From Candidatus Tepidiaquacellales bacterium UBA6667 (GTDB lineage Bacteria; Bacteroidota; Ignavibacteria; Tepidaquicellales; Tepidaquicellaceae), in contig DKKL01000035.1 in assembly GCA_002455255.1 (NCBI GenBank), positions 204,663 through 226,109 on the forward strand: a stretch of 21,447 bases of DNA, written 5' to 3'. Positions 14,456 through 21,447 of the stretch are shown here, piece after piece. The first letter of the stretch is position 1; each line of letters opens with the position of its first letter. The notes beneath the pieces are model-generated. The model saw nothing but the letters and a program-made list of their open reading frames with translations, did no database searches and was not told the DNA's origin. A program made the position numbers and the translations under genes.

Positions 14456-16600
14456 ATGAAATATATAATATTCTGCCTCTTTTTAACTTTCATAGCTGGT
14501 GAAATTTTACCTCAATCAAATTGGGAGTATAAAAATCCAACATTATTCGCTAATGAGATTTTTTACGCTCAATTAGATAATGATTATGATTATTTTTCTG
14601 GCTCAAATGGTTTAATAGCTCAAATTGACAGCAATGATAATATTGTCAGAAGATCTGGCGAAGATATTAACAAGAAATATATTAGTTTTTATTATAAAGA
14701 AAATAAAGCTTGGTTTATAGAGTATTTAGCCAATTCTCAAATTAATAAATTTGACATTTATTACTCTGAAAATTATGGTGAAAATAAACGAAAGATTTCT
14801 GAAATTAATTCACAAATCACTGCCCCCAATTATTTTAGTCCTTCAAATTTAAAAATAAAATTTTTTAATGATAAAGTAGGATTAATGTGGAATAGTGTGA
14901 TAGTTAAAACAACTGATGGCGGAAATTCTTGGAATAATATTCCAATCTCTGAAGGTAATTTTCTAAGAGAATGTTCAATCTTAAATGATTCAACATATTT
15001 TTATTATACATCAACCTATCAGGGAACTAAATTTTACAAAACATCAAATTCGGGATTAAATTGGAATTTAATTTCTAGTTTTTCTCAATCATTCGAGTTT
15101 ATATCAGGGTTTAAATATATAGATTTTGAAACAGCTTATTTTCCAACTAAGAATGGAGTGTACAAAACTACAAACGGAGGACTTAAATTTAATCGAATTT
15201 TATCAACTGAGGTTGGAAATACTTCTAAATTAACGGTAGATAAAGAAAATATCTATTATACAAAATCAGGTTTAACAAATACTGAAATTTTTATAAGTAA
15301 TGATGCAGGAAATACTTGGATCGTTAAAAATTTAAATATCGGAGAAATAAAATCATATTCAAATAATCAAAAAGTCATTTTAACCGGAAGGTTAGGGATT
15401 AAGAGAATAATTTTAAAATCAATTGATTTTGGGAATTCATTTTATGAAGTAAATAAAAGAAGAATTAATTATTACGACTTTTTCACATTGGATAATAAAT
15501 TTTCTTGGTATGTTGATAGTTTTAATAATCAAACTATAATTCATCGTACAACCAATGGTTCAAATACATTTACAAGTAACAATTTGAATATTCCAAGCAT
15601 ACATAAAATATATTTTGAATCACCACAAACAGGATATATAAGCTCTTCGAACAATTTGTTTAAATCAATTGATTCGGGTAAAACATGGAATTTAATTTTC
15701 ACAGCAAGTAATTTAATAAGAGAGATAAAATCATTTAAAAATAAAAACATCTTTTTATTTTTAGACGGAAATATTTCAGTTACGAGTTCTGATAATTTTG
15801 TAACATATAGTACTAATATTGCTTTACCTGAAAACTATTATTGTTCAAATATTAGATATTCTAAGAACTACATATTTCTTTGTCATTCTACAACTTCCGG
15901 TTATCAGGGAATTCATAGGTCTTCAGATTTTGGTAAAAGTTTTAATAATTTAGGTTCAAATGGTTATCAAATTAATGATATTAGTATGGCAAATGATTCA
16001 ATAGGTTACATGTGGATTGCAAATTTACCTCATAATTACATCGTTAGAACAAATAACGGATGTTTATCTTGGTCAATTTTACAAATTTCTTCATATTCCT
16101 ATGAGTATCCGATTTTAGATTCAAAAGGAAGTGATACACTGATTATGGGTTTAAGTAATGGTTTAGTCAAATATACTACCAATAGAGGTTTAAATTGGAA
16201 AGAATATATTCTTCCTGAACAACCTCAGAAATTAAAAATATCTGACTCTTCAATTTATGCTTATAGTAGTAATTATATAATAAAACTAAATTCGGATATT
16301 ACTACAAATATTACTTCAAACACAGAAATTTTAGATTCGTATGATTTACATCAAAACTTTCCAAATCCTTTTAATCCTGCAACAAAAATTTCATTTACGA
16401 TTAATAATAAATCAAAAATTAGTTTATTGGTTTATGATATTTCGGGAAAGTTGATTATGGAACTAATAAATAATCAATCTTTTCAAAAAGGTACTCATTC
16501 AATTGAATTTGACGGAAGTCATTTATCAAGCGGAATATATTTTTATAAATTAGAGACAGAAAATTTTTCTTCAACCAAAAAAATGATGCTAATAAAATAA
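14456..16600 (+). CDS. T9SS-secreted BNR-repeat beta-propeller protein
   Basis: A 714-aa exported protein. A signal peptide occupies residues 1-20 (MKYIIFCLFLTFIAGEILPQ). The body carries at least nine Asp-box-like BNR repeats, for example TTDGGNSW (152), TSNSGLNW (196), SNDAGNTW (281), SIDSGKTW (404), SSDFGKSF (489) and TTNRGLNW (574), consistent with one or two Ycf48/sialidase-type beta-propellers. No sialidase catalytic set is recognisable, so binding or a structural surface role is more likely than hydrolysis. Residues 634-714 are a type A T9SS sorting domain: NFPNPFNPATKISF, VYDISGKL, LSSGIYFYKLE, KKMMLIK. Composition is very rich in Asn, Ser, Ile and Lys, more AT-rich than neighbours. 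Its stop is one base from the convergent DPP IV stop. Confidence 0.88.
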   Translation: MKYIIFCLFLTFIAGEILPQSNWEYKNPTLFANEIFYAQLDNDYDYFSGSNGLIAQIDSNDNIVRRSGEDINKKYISFYYKENKAWFIEYLANSQINKFDIYYSENYGENKRKISEINSQITAPNYFSPSNLKIKFFNDKVGLMWNSVIVKTTDGGNSWNNIPISEGNFLRECSILNDSTYFYYTSTYQGTKFYKTSNSGLNWNLISSFSQSFEFISGFKYIDFETAYFPTKNGVYKTTNGGLKFNRILSTEVGNTSKLTVDKENIYYTKSGLTNTEIFISNDAGNTWIVKNLNIGEIKSYSNNQKVILTGRLGIKRIILKSIDFGNSFYEVNKRRINYYDFFTLDNKFSWYVDSFNNQTIIHRTTNGSNTFTSNNLNIPSIHKIYFESPQTGYISSSNNLFKSIDSGKTWNLIFTASNLIREIKSFKNKNIFLFLDGNISVTSSDNFVTYSTNIALPENYYCSNIRYSKNYIFLCHSTTSGYQGIHRSSDFGKSFNNLGSNGYQINDISMANDSIGYMWIANLPHNYIVRTNNGCLSWSILQISSYSYEYPILDSKGSDTLIMGLSNGLVKYTTNRGLNWKEYILPEQPQKLKISDSSIYAYSSNYIIKLNSDITTNITSNTEILDSYDLHQNFPNPFNPATKISFTINNKSKISLLVYDISGKLIMELINNQSFQKGTHSIEFDGSHLSSGIYFYKLETENFSSTKKMMLIK

Positions 16601-16601
16601 T

Positions 16602-18914
16602 TTAAAAATTCATCTCAATGAGATAATCCGTAATTAATTCGTATAAATGCCTTGTAGTTCCTCTGCCCTCGCTTATTCCGTGTGTCCTGTTTGGATAAGT
16701 CATCATTCGGAATTTTTTATTGTGTCTGATTAATTCATTAATTAAATATTCTGTATTCTGATAATGAACATTATCGTCTCCTGTCCCGTGTATCAATAAT
16801 AAATTTCCTTTAAAATCTTTTGCATATGTCGCCGGTGAGTTTTGTATATATTCTTCAAAATTTTCCTGCGGTAAACCCATATATCTCTCAGTGTAAATAT
16901 TATCATAAAATAAATGATGCGTTACCGGTGCAACGGAAATACCGGTCTGAAAAATTTCTGGATACTGAAAAAGCAAATTTAAAGTCATCGTACCTCCTCC
17001 GCTCCATCCATAAACATTTATTCTGCTCTTATCTATATAATCTAATTTCATTAACTCCTTTATTGCCATCGCTTGGTCTCTCGTATTTATGGTTCCGTTT
17101 TTTTTGTATATTGATTTTCTAAATTCTCTGCCTTTCGGTGCTGCAGAACCTCTGCCGTCAAAAGTTACAATTATAAAACCCAAATCATTTACAATATTAT
17201 CTAATCCAAAACTCCATCTGTTTATAGCAGTTTGAGAACCCGGCTCACCATATACAGTTAAAAATACAGGATACTTTTTTGTTGAATCAAAATTTTTTGG
17301 CTTTAAAATTTGACCATCTATCGAAATCCCATCTTCTGTAAAAACAGTAATTTTTTCCCAACTCGGAATTGAAAATTCTATTAGTGTTTTTTTCAGTTCT
17401 TCATTGTCTTGAAAATTATATAAGACCCTATGCTCCGGAAGTCTTATCATATCTATATTCGGAGGTGAGTTTACTGTGGAATATGTATGTACTGCATACT
17501 TTCCGTTGGGTGAAATGTTATATGTATTATATCCGCCAAATCTATACTCCGGTGTTAGCAAAACGAGTTCTCCGCCATCTTGATTTTGATTTCTATCTGT
17601 TACTTTCCATAAATATCTGTCCCTCGAATCAAAATGTTCATCTCCAAATTGGGGCATATTAAAATATAATGAAGTATTAACTTCATCATAGTAATAATAA
17701 GCACCAACATCAAAATTTCCTTTTGTCAATTGCTGAACATTTCCGGTTTCCAATTCTATTTTATATATTTGTCTCCAACCGTCTTTCTCACTCATATGTA
17801 ATACACTTTTTCCATCAGGAGTTAATTTCATTTCGCTCATAGAAGAATGAAAAACTTCATCTCTGGAATCAATTTCTATAAATGCATCATCTTTTTCTGA
17901 ATATAACAAATTTGCTTGACCGGTTTTTACATCACAAAGCCACATCTTTAACTCATTTTGTTTTCTGTTAATTTGTTTTATCAATATCTCATCTTTTCCT
18001 CTTAATTTTACCCATTGCATTCTGGGTAAATAATTCTGAATTTCATCACCGGGAATATTCATTCTCGTTTTTTTATTGCTTGAAATTTCAACGGAATATA
18101 TTTTGCATGATGAAGGATCTACTCCTGCTTTCGGATATTCAACGGGTATTATTCTGGAATAAACTGAATCAGTATTATTAATCATATTAAAAAACGGAAT
18201 CTTACTCGCATCTATCTGCCAATATAAAATAAACTTTCCGTTCGGACTCCATCTGAATCCATCTCTTACTCCAAACTCTTCTTCATAAACCCAGTCAAAC
18301 GTACCGTTAATAATTGTCTTTGAACCATCATCTGTAAGTTTCTTAATATCCTCGCTTAATAAATTTTCCAAATAAATATTGTTTTCGGAAACATATGCAA
18401 CATTTTTTCCATCCGGTGAAATTTTTGCAAACATTAGACTTGCTTCAGGTAGTCCTTTACCTAATTTTACTATTCGACCTGATGCTCTGTTGAGAATATA
18501 ATAATCCCCTCGAGTATTGAATCTCCAGACTTTTCTTGTATTTGTAAAAATCAGTAAATAATTTAAATCATCTGAAACTTTGAAAGTAAAATTCTTAATA
18601 GTATCCTGTTTGTTTCCATTTTTATAAATAAGTTCACTTGCATTTACAAATGGTTCTTCCTCACTATCAATTGTTCTAACTTTTACTATATCTCTGCCAC
18701 CTTTTACACTTTCTGAAATCTTTGTCATCAAATAATATTCACCGTCATTTACCCAAATTATCACAGGGGCATTTTTCTGAGAAAATTTTCCGGAGAAATA
18801 TTCATCTAACGTCAGTATTTTTGCGGAATCATTTATATCCTGAGAATAGATGAAATTGCTTTCATTTGAATAAAAAATGAAAATACAGAAAATTATTATT
18901 TTTAATTTCTTCAT
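16602..18914 (-). CDS. Dipeptidyl peptidase IV-like S9B serine peptidase
   Basis: A 770-aa prolyl-oligopeptidase-family enzyme removing N-terminal dipeptides, typically after Pro or Ala. An N-terminal signal peptide (~1-25, ending YSQ) implies periplasmic or surface location. The DPPIV_N beta-propeller covers ~60-510. It includes DWVYEEEFGVRDG (207-219), whose Glu pair anchors the substrate amino terminus and marks dipeptidyl specificity. The alpha/beta-hydrolase domain (~530-770) has VYGEPGSQ near the oxyanion site, nucleophile Ser638 in GWSGGG, Asp713 in HGTGDDNVH and His745 in RTHGIS. The triad is complete and the length is normal. A lipoprotein gene lies 67 bases upstream on the same strand and an M1 aminopeptidase lies beyond, suggesting use of extracellular peptides. 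Confidence 0.94.
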   Translation of the reverse strand: MKKLKIIIFCIFIFYSNESNFIYSQDINDSAKILTLDEYFSGKFSQKNAPVIIWVNDGEYYLMTKISESVKGGRDIVKVRTIDSEEEPFVNASELIYKNGNKQDTIKNFTFKVSDDLNYLLIFTNTRKVWRFNTRGDYYILNRASGRIVKLGKGLPEASLMFAKISPDGKNVAYVSENNIYLENLLSEDIKKLTDDGSKTIINGTFDWVYEEEFGVRDGFRWSPNGKFILYWQIDASKIPFFNMINNTDSVYSRIIPVEYPKAGVDPSSCKIYSVEISSNKKTRMNIPGDEIQNYLPRMQWVKLRGKDEILIKQINRKQNELKMWLCDVKTGQANLLYSEKDDAFIEIDSRDEVFHSSMSEMKLTPDGKSVLHMSEKDGWRQIYKIELETGNVQQLTKGNFDVGAYYYYDEVNTSLYFNMPQFGDEHFDSRDRYLWKVTDRNQNQDGGELVLLTPEYRFGGYNTYNISPNGKYAVHTYSTVNSPPNIDMIRLPEHRVLYNFQDNEELKKTLIEFSIPSWEKITVFTEDGISIDGQILKPKNFDSTKKYPVFLTVYGEPGSQTAINRWSFGLDNIVNDLGFIIVTFDGRGSAAPKGREFRKSIYKKNGTINTRDQAMAIKELMKLDYIDKSRINVYGWSGGGTMTLNLLFQYPEIFQTGISVAPVTHHLFYDNIYTERYMGLPQENFEEYIQNSPATYAKDFKGNLLLIHGTGDDNVHYQNTEYLINELIRHNKKFRMMTYPNRTHGISEGRGTTRHLYELITDYLIEMNF

Positions 18915-18981
18915 TTTTAAATATTAAGAATAAAAGTGCCACAATTCTGAATATTTAATTGCGGCAAATAATTCAGATTTA

Positions 18982-19665
18982 TTAATCCTTTTTTAAAACT
19001 GCATTCATATTAAGAGATTCTTCAAGGTTATATAAATCTGTAATTGCATATTTCCACCTCACAGTGTTTTCATTAATCTTTTCTCCGTTTGTTGTTTCAA
19101 CGAAATATGGAAACTCAACCTCCATCGTGTATGAATCGTTTTTCATCATTTCGGCAATTGAATTTCTCAATCCATTCATTGAAGTGTCCTGTGGATTTGA
19201 TATTGGCTTTTTCATTATGGTTAAACTGTAATTTATTCTTGTACCATCATCTTCATATTTAAGTGTTGAAACATTTCCATCCTGCCCTGCTTCTTTATCA
19301 TAAACTTTTTGTAAATCATTTATTGTATTGAATAACAATGTAAGATTTAATGTTTTCGATGAATCAGAGTTGGTTTCGGAATTTATGTTTGCAATTGTTA
19401 TTCCTTCAATTCCTTCATAATCTTCTCTTGATTCCATTATAAAATTATTATCATTATAAATAGAATCTCTAATTTCCTGATATCTCGCCGTATCAAGAGC
19501 ACTTGCAAAACTAACTATCATATCCATAAAATCTCTGCTGAAATCTACTTGAATTAATTCCTGACCGCTACCGTCTTTATTAATTTTTACTTTTCTGGAT
19601 AAACTTAAACAACTTTGGAACAAAACCAATCCTGTTAGCACTAAAAATAATAAGTATTTTTTCAT
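18982..19665 (-). CDS. Putative lipoprotein of unknown function
   Basis: A 227-aa protein with a typical lipoprotein leader: KK at 2-3, a hydrophobic core LLFLVLTGLVLF and Cys19 in FQSC, a loose Bacteroidota-type lipobox. The mature part opens with strand-like segments (RKVKINKDGSGQELIQVDF), a pattern seen in bacterial lipoproteins that start with 'v.i..dGsg'. It then alternates helical and strand segments. A TMEVEFPYFVETTNGEKI...TVRWKYAITDL region near the end reads like a beta sheet. I cannot name a family. It is expected in the periplasm or at the outer membrane, lies 67 bases upstream of the DPP IV gene on the same strand, and is divergent from the M1 peptidase. Confidence 0.78.
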   Translation of the reverse strand: MKKYLLFLVLTGLVLFQSCLSLSRKVKINKDGSGQELIQVDFSRDFMDMIVSFASALDTARYQEIRDSIYNDNNFIMESREDYEGIEGITIANINSETNSDSSKTLNLTLLFNTINDLQKVYDKEAGQDGNVSTLKYEDDGTRINYSLTIMKKPISNPQDTSMNGLRNSIAEMMKNDSYTMEVEFPYFVETTNGEKINENTVRWKYAITDLYNLEESLNMNAVLKKD

Positions 19666-19781
19666 TATATTTTGATTATTTATTTTCCAATTTACTGTTT
19701 TGGTATTTCAAAATAAAAAAATTAATACTTAGTTTTAACTTTAAAATTTTGCTTGCTAATAACAACTTTTTGATTTCCCTT
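19666..19781. promoter_or_regulatory. Divergent spacer between the lipoprotein and M1 aminopeptidase genes
   Basis: The longest intergenic stretch in the window (116 bases) separates two outward-facing exported-protein genes and should carry both promoters. It is very AT-rich. Stretches such as TTTAAAATTTTGC (near 19740-19752) resemble the TAnnTTTG element imperfectly. No operator palindrome or riboswitch-like structure stood out. Confidence 0.35.
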
Positions 19782-21447
19782 ATGAGAAAATTTACAATTT
19801 TGATTTTTTGTCTCTTTTTTGTTTTTATTCATTCTTTTTTATTTTCAGTTTTTTCAATCATTACTATTGCTTCTGTAAATCCGGAGATTATTGAGAAATC
19901 TGCAAAGGAAATTCAATATTTTGCATTAAATTATTACTTTGATGAAGATGAAAGAAAAGATGATCCTGAAATAGTGAAAATGCAAAATCTATATGATGTA
20001 ATTCATAACAATATTTCCTTATCGTTTGATATTAAGGAAAGAATTATTTTTGGCAAAGTAGAAATGACTTCTGTAAATTTATCTGATACCCTAAATAAAG
20101 TGTATATCAATCTTCTTGACAATATGAAAGTTACTTCTGTTTTGATAAATAACGAACCTGCTATTTTTACTCACAATAATAATTATATCATAGTTGATTC
20201 AAAAGGTTTAATTCCAAAATCGAGTGAATTTAAAATTGAAATAAATTATCACGGCTCTCCTCTTAACGAAGGCTTTGATTCGTTTTCATTTAAATTTATT
20301 GACGGAAATATTTGCATTTATAATTTATCAGAACCGAACTATGCTCCTAACTGGTGGCCTTGCAAAGATATTGTTACGGATAAATTTCTTATGGATATGA
20401 TTTTAACAGTCCCTGAAGAGCTTACAGCTGTTTCAAATGGTTCGTTATTTTCTGAAACCTCATTAGATGGAAACCTGAAGAAATTTCACTGGAAATCTTC
20501 ATACCCGATTACAACATATCTCGTTTCTATTGCTATAAGTAAATATGATAAATGGACAGAAACTTTTTATAATAAAGACAGCTCAAAATCAATGCCTGTT
20601 GAATATTATTCTTTCCCAAATTATACAGAAAAAGCGAAAATTGATTGGGGTGTTACTCTCGATATGCTCGATTTTTATTCTGAAATCTTTGGAGAATATC
20701 CATTCATAAATGAGAAATACGGAATGGCAATGTTTGGTTGGGTTGGAGGTGCAATGGAACATCAGACAGTTTCTTCAATGGGTTATACACTTACTACCGG
20801 TGACCGAAGATATGAATACATTGTTGCTCATGAAATTGTTCATCAATGGTATGGAGATGCAGTATCACCGGCAACCTGGAAAGATATATGGCTCAATGAA
20901 GGGTTTGCTTCTTATGGAGAAGCACTTTGGGAAGAACACCTGAATGGTTCAAAATCTTTGTTTGCTTATATGAAAAAAGAAGATTACGGCAACTTTTCAG
21001 GAACTTTATATAATCCTGAAGATAATTTATTTTCAACCACTGTTTATCAAAAAGGCAGTTGGGTTTTGCATATGCTCAGAGGTACTGTTGGTGATTCAAC
21101 TTTTTTTAAAATTTTACAAACTTACTATCAGGAATTTAAATACCGTTCAGCAACTACTCAGGATTTTATAAATGTCTGCGAAACTGTTTCAGGGCTTAAC
21201 CTGAAATATTTCTTCGACCAATGGGTTTTAAATGGCACAGGAAGACCTGAGTTTGAATATTCATGGAAAGCAGATAAATTTGATGGTCAGGGTTCTACTG
21301 ATGCGAATATGCTTAGGATTAATGTTAATCAGATGCAAAAAGATTATGATGTTTATAAATCAAATTTAAGGATTAACGTAAAAACTGAAAAAGGAAATGA
21401 AGAATTTATATTTTTTAATGATAAAAAAAATCAGGTTTTTACAACTA
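19782..21447 (+). CDS. M1-family zinc aminopeptidase (3' end outside window)
   Basis: The open frame runs from ATG 19782 to the window end (555 codons, no stop). A hydrophobic leader of ~30 residues (MRKFTILIFCLFFVFIHSFL...) marks export. The N-terminal beta-saddle domain contains LSEPNYAPNWWPCKD, the family's substrate-side segment. The exopeptidase motif is GGAMEH (G322-H327), and the zinc site is HEIVHQW (H350, E351, H354) with the third ligand E373 in NEGFASY, the exact HExxH-X18-E spacing. Tyr422 in TTVYQKGSWVL matches the transition-state tyrosine. The catalytic core is therefore complete, and after FFDQWVLNGTGRPEF a beta-rich region begins. M1 enzymes of this group often end in a T9SS domain, but that part is not visible. 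It removes N-terminal residues from peptides. Confidence 0.93.
   Translation, partial: MRKFTILIFCLFFVFIHSFLFSVFSIITIASVNPEIIEKSAKEIQYFALNYYFDEDERKDDPEIVKMQNLYDVIHNNISLSFDIKERIIFGKVEMTSVNLSDTLNKVYINLLDNMKVTSVLINNEPAIFTHNNNYIIVDSKGLIPKSSEFKIEINYHGSPLNEGFDSFSFKFIDGNICIYNLSEPNYAPNWWPCKDIVTDKFLMDMILTVPEELTAVSNGSLFSETSLDGNLKKFHWKSSYPITTYLVSIAISKYDKWTETFYNKDSSKSMPVEYYSFPNYTEKAKIDWGVTLDMLDFYSEIFGEYPFINEKYGMAMFGWVGGAMEHQTVSSMGYTLTTGDRRYEYIVAHEIVHQWYGDAVSPATWKDIWLNEGFASYGEALWEEHLNGSKSLFAYMKKEDYGNFSGTLYNPEDNLFSTTVYQKGSWVLHMLRGTVGDSTFFKILQTYYQEFKYRSATTQDFINVCETVSGLNLKYFFDQWVLNGTGRPEFEYSWKADKFDGQGSTDANMLRINVNQMQKDYDVYKSNLRINVKTEKGNEEFIFFNDKKNQVFTT

Noticed and set aside
14456..16600. The BNR-repeat protein as a sialidase
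   Set aside because: Asp-box-like repeats are present, but the catalytic arginine triad, Tyr/Glu pair and FRIP motif of sialidases are not recognisable.
16608..16624. ATCTCA-A-TGAGAT inverted repeat as a terminator between the convergent genes
   Set aside because: The loop would be one base, the stem is AT-rich, and no T-run follows. It also lies within the DPP IV coding end.
16820..17662. Plus-strand open frames opposite the DPP IV gene
   Set aside because: They are shadow frames of an intact peptidase gene with catalytic residues on the other strand. Their translations show no recognisable motif.
20710..20943. A 77-codon open frame starting at 20710
   Set aside because: It is the +1 frame inside the M1 aminopeptidase and covers the zinc-site region, which is coding in the other frame.
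1..21447. tRNA, rRNA, CRISPR or transposon sequences
   Set aside because: No GC-rich cloverleaf-like stretch, regularly spaced direct repeats, terminal inverted repeats or transposase motifs were found. All spacers are short and AT-rich.

Overview
The window is strongly AT-rich bacterial chromosome with dense gene packing. Two proteins carry C-terminal domains of the type IX secretion (T9SS) kind built around NPFNP, GLSSGIYFY-like and KKMxLIK motifs. The window also has DPP IV and M1 peptidases with signal peptides, a Wzi-like barrel and little Shine-Dalgarno sequence. Together these suggest the Bacteroidota/Chlorobiota/Ignavibacteriota group, most likely Ignavibacteria-like. That placement is inference from protein style only. 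No rRNA, tRNA, CRISPR array or insertion sequence was seen.

Region 1 (1-236, +) is the 3' end of a T9SS-exported protein. Region 2 (240-8751, all on -) is a tightly packed run. In transcription order it holds scpA, scpB (chromosome segregation), an RsuA/RluB-type rRNA pseudouridine synthase, an unrecognised 228-aa protein with an RNxxxH motif like HEPN RNases, a HicB-like antitoxin, a HicA-like toxin gene interrupted by an amber codon, lysS, cystathionine beta-synthase, cystathionine gamma-lyase/synthase and a PAP2 phosphatase. Most junctions overlap or are separated by only a few bases, so co-transcription is likely. The three-gene HEPN?/HicB/HicA' cassette looks like an accessory toxin-antitoxin insertion in a housekeeping operon. 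It is the most unusual part of the window.

Region 3 (8833-10637) has a zinc-ribbon protein (+) divergent from scpA and convergent with a PPK2-family polyphosphate kinase (-). Region 4 (10671-14411, +) is a translationally coupled set: the diadenylate cyclase CdaA (c-di-AMP synthesis), protein-L-isoaspartate methyltransferase, a YigZ/IMPACT protein and a Wzi-like outer-membrane barrel protein. Every junction overlaps by 1-4 bases. Region 5 (14456-16600, +) is a T9SS-secreted protein with BNR-type repeats.

Region 6 (16602-21447) holds a DPP IV-like S9 peptidase and a putative lipoprotein (both -), then a divergent M1 aminopeptidase (+) cut by the window end. This is an exported peptide-degradation neighbourhood. 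No gene-free stretch exceeds 300 bases; the longest is the 116-base divergent spacer at 19666-19781.
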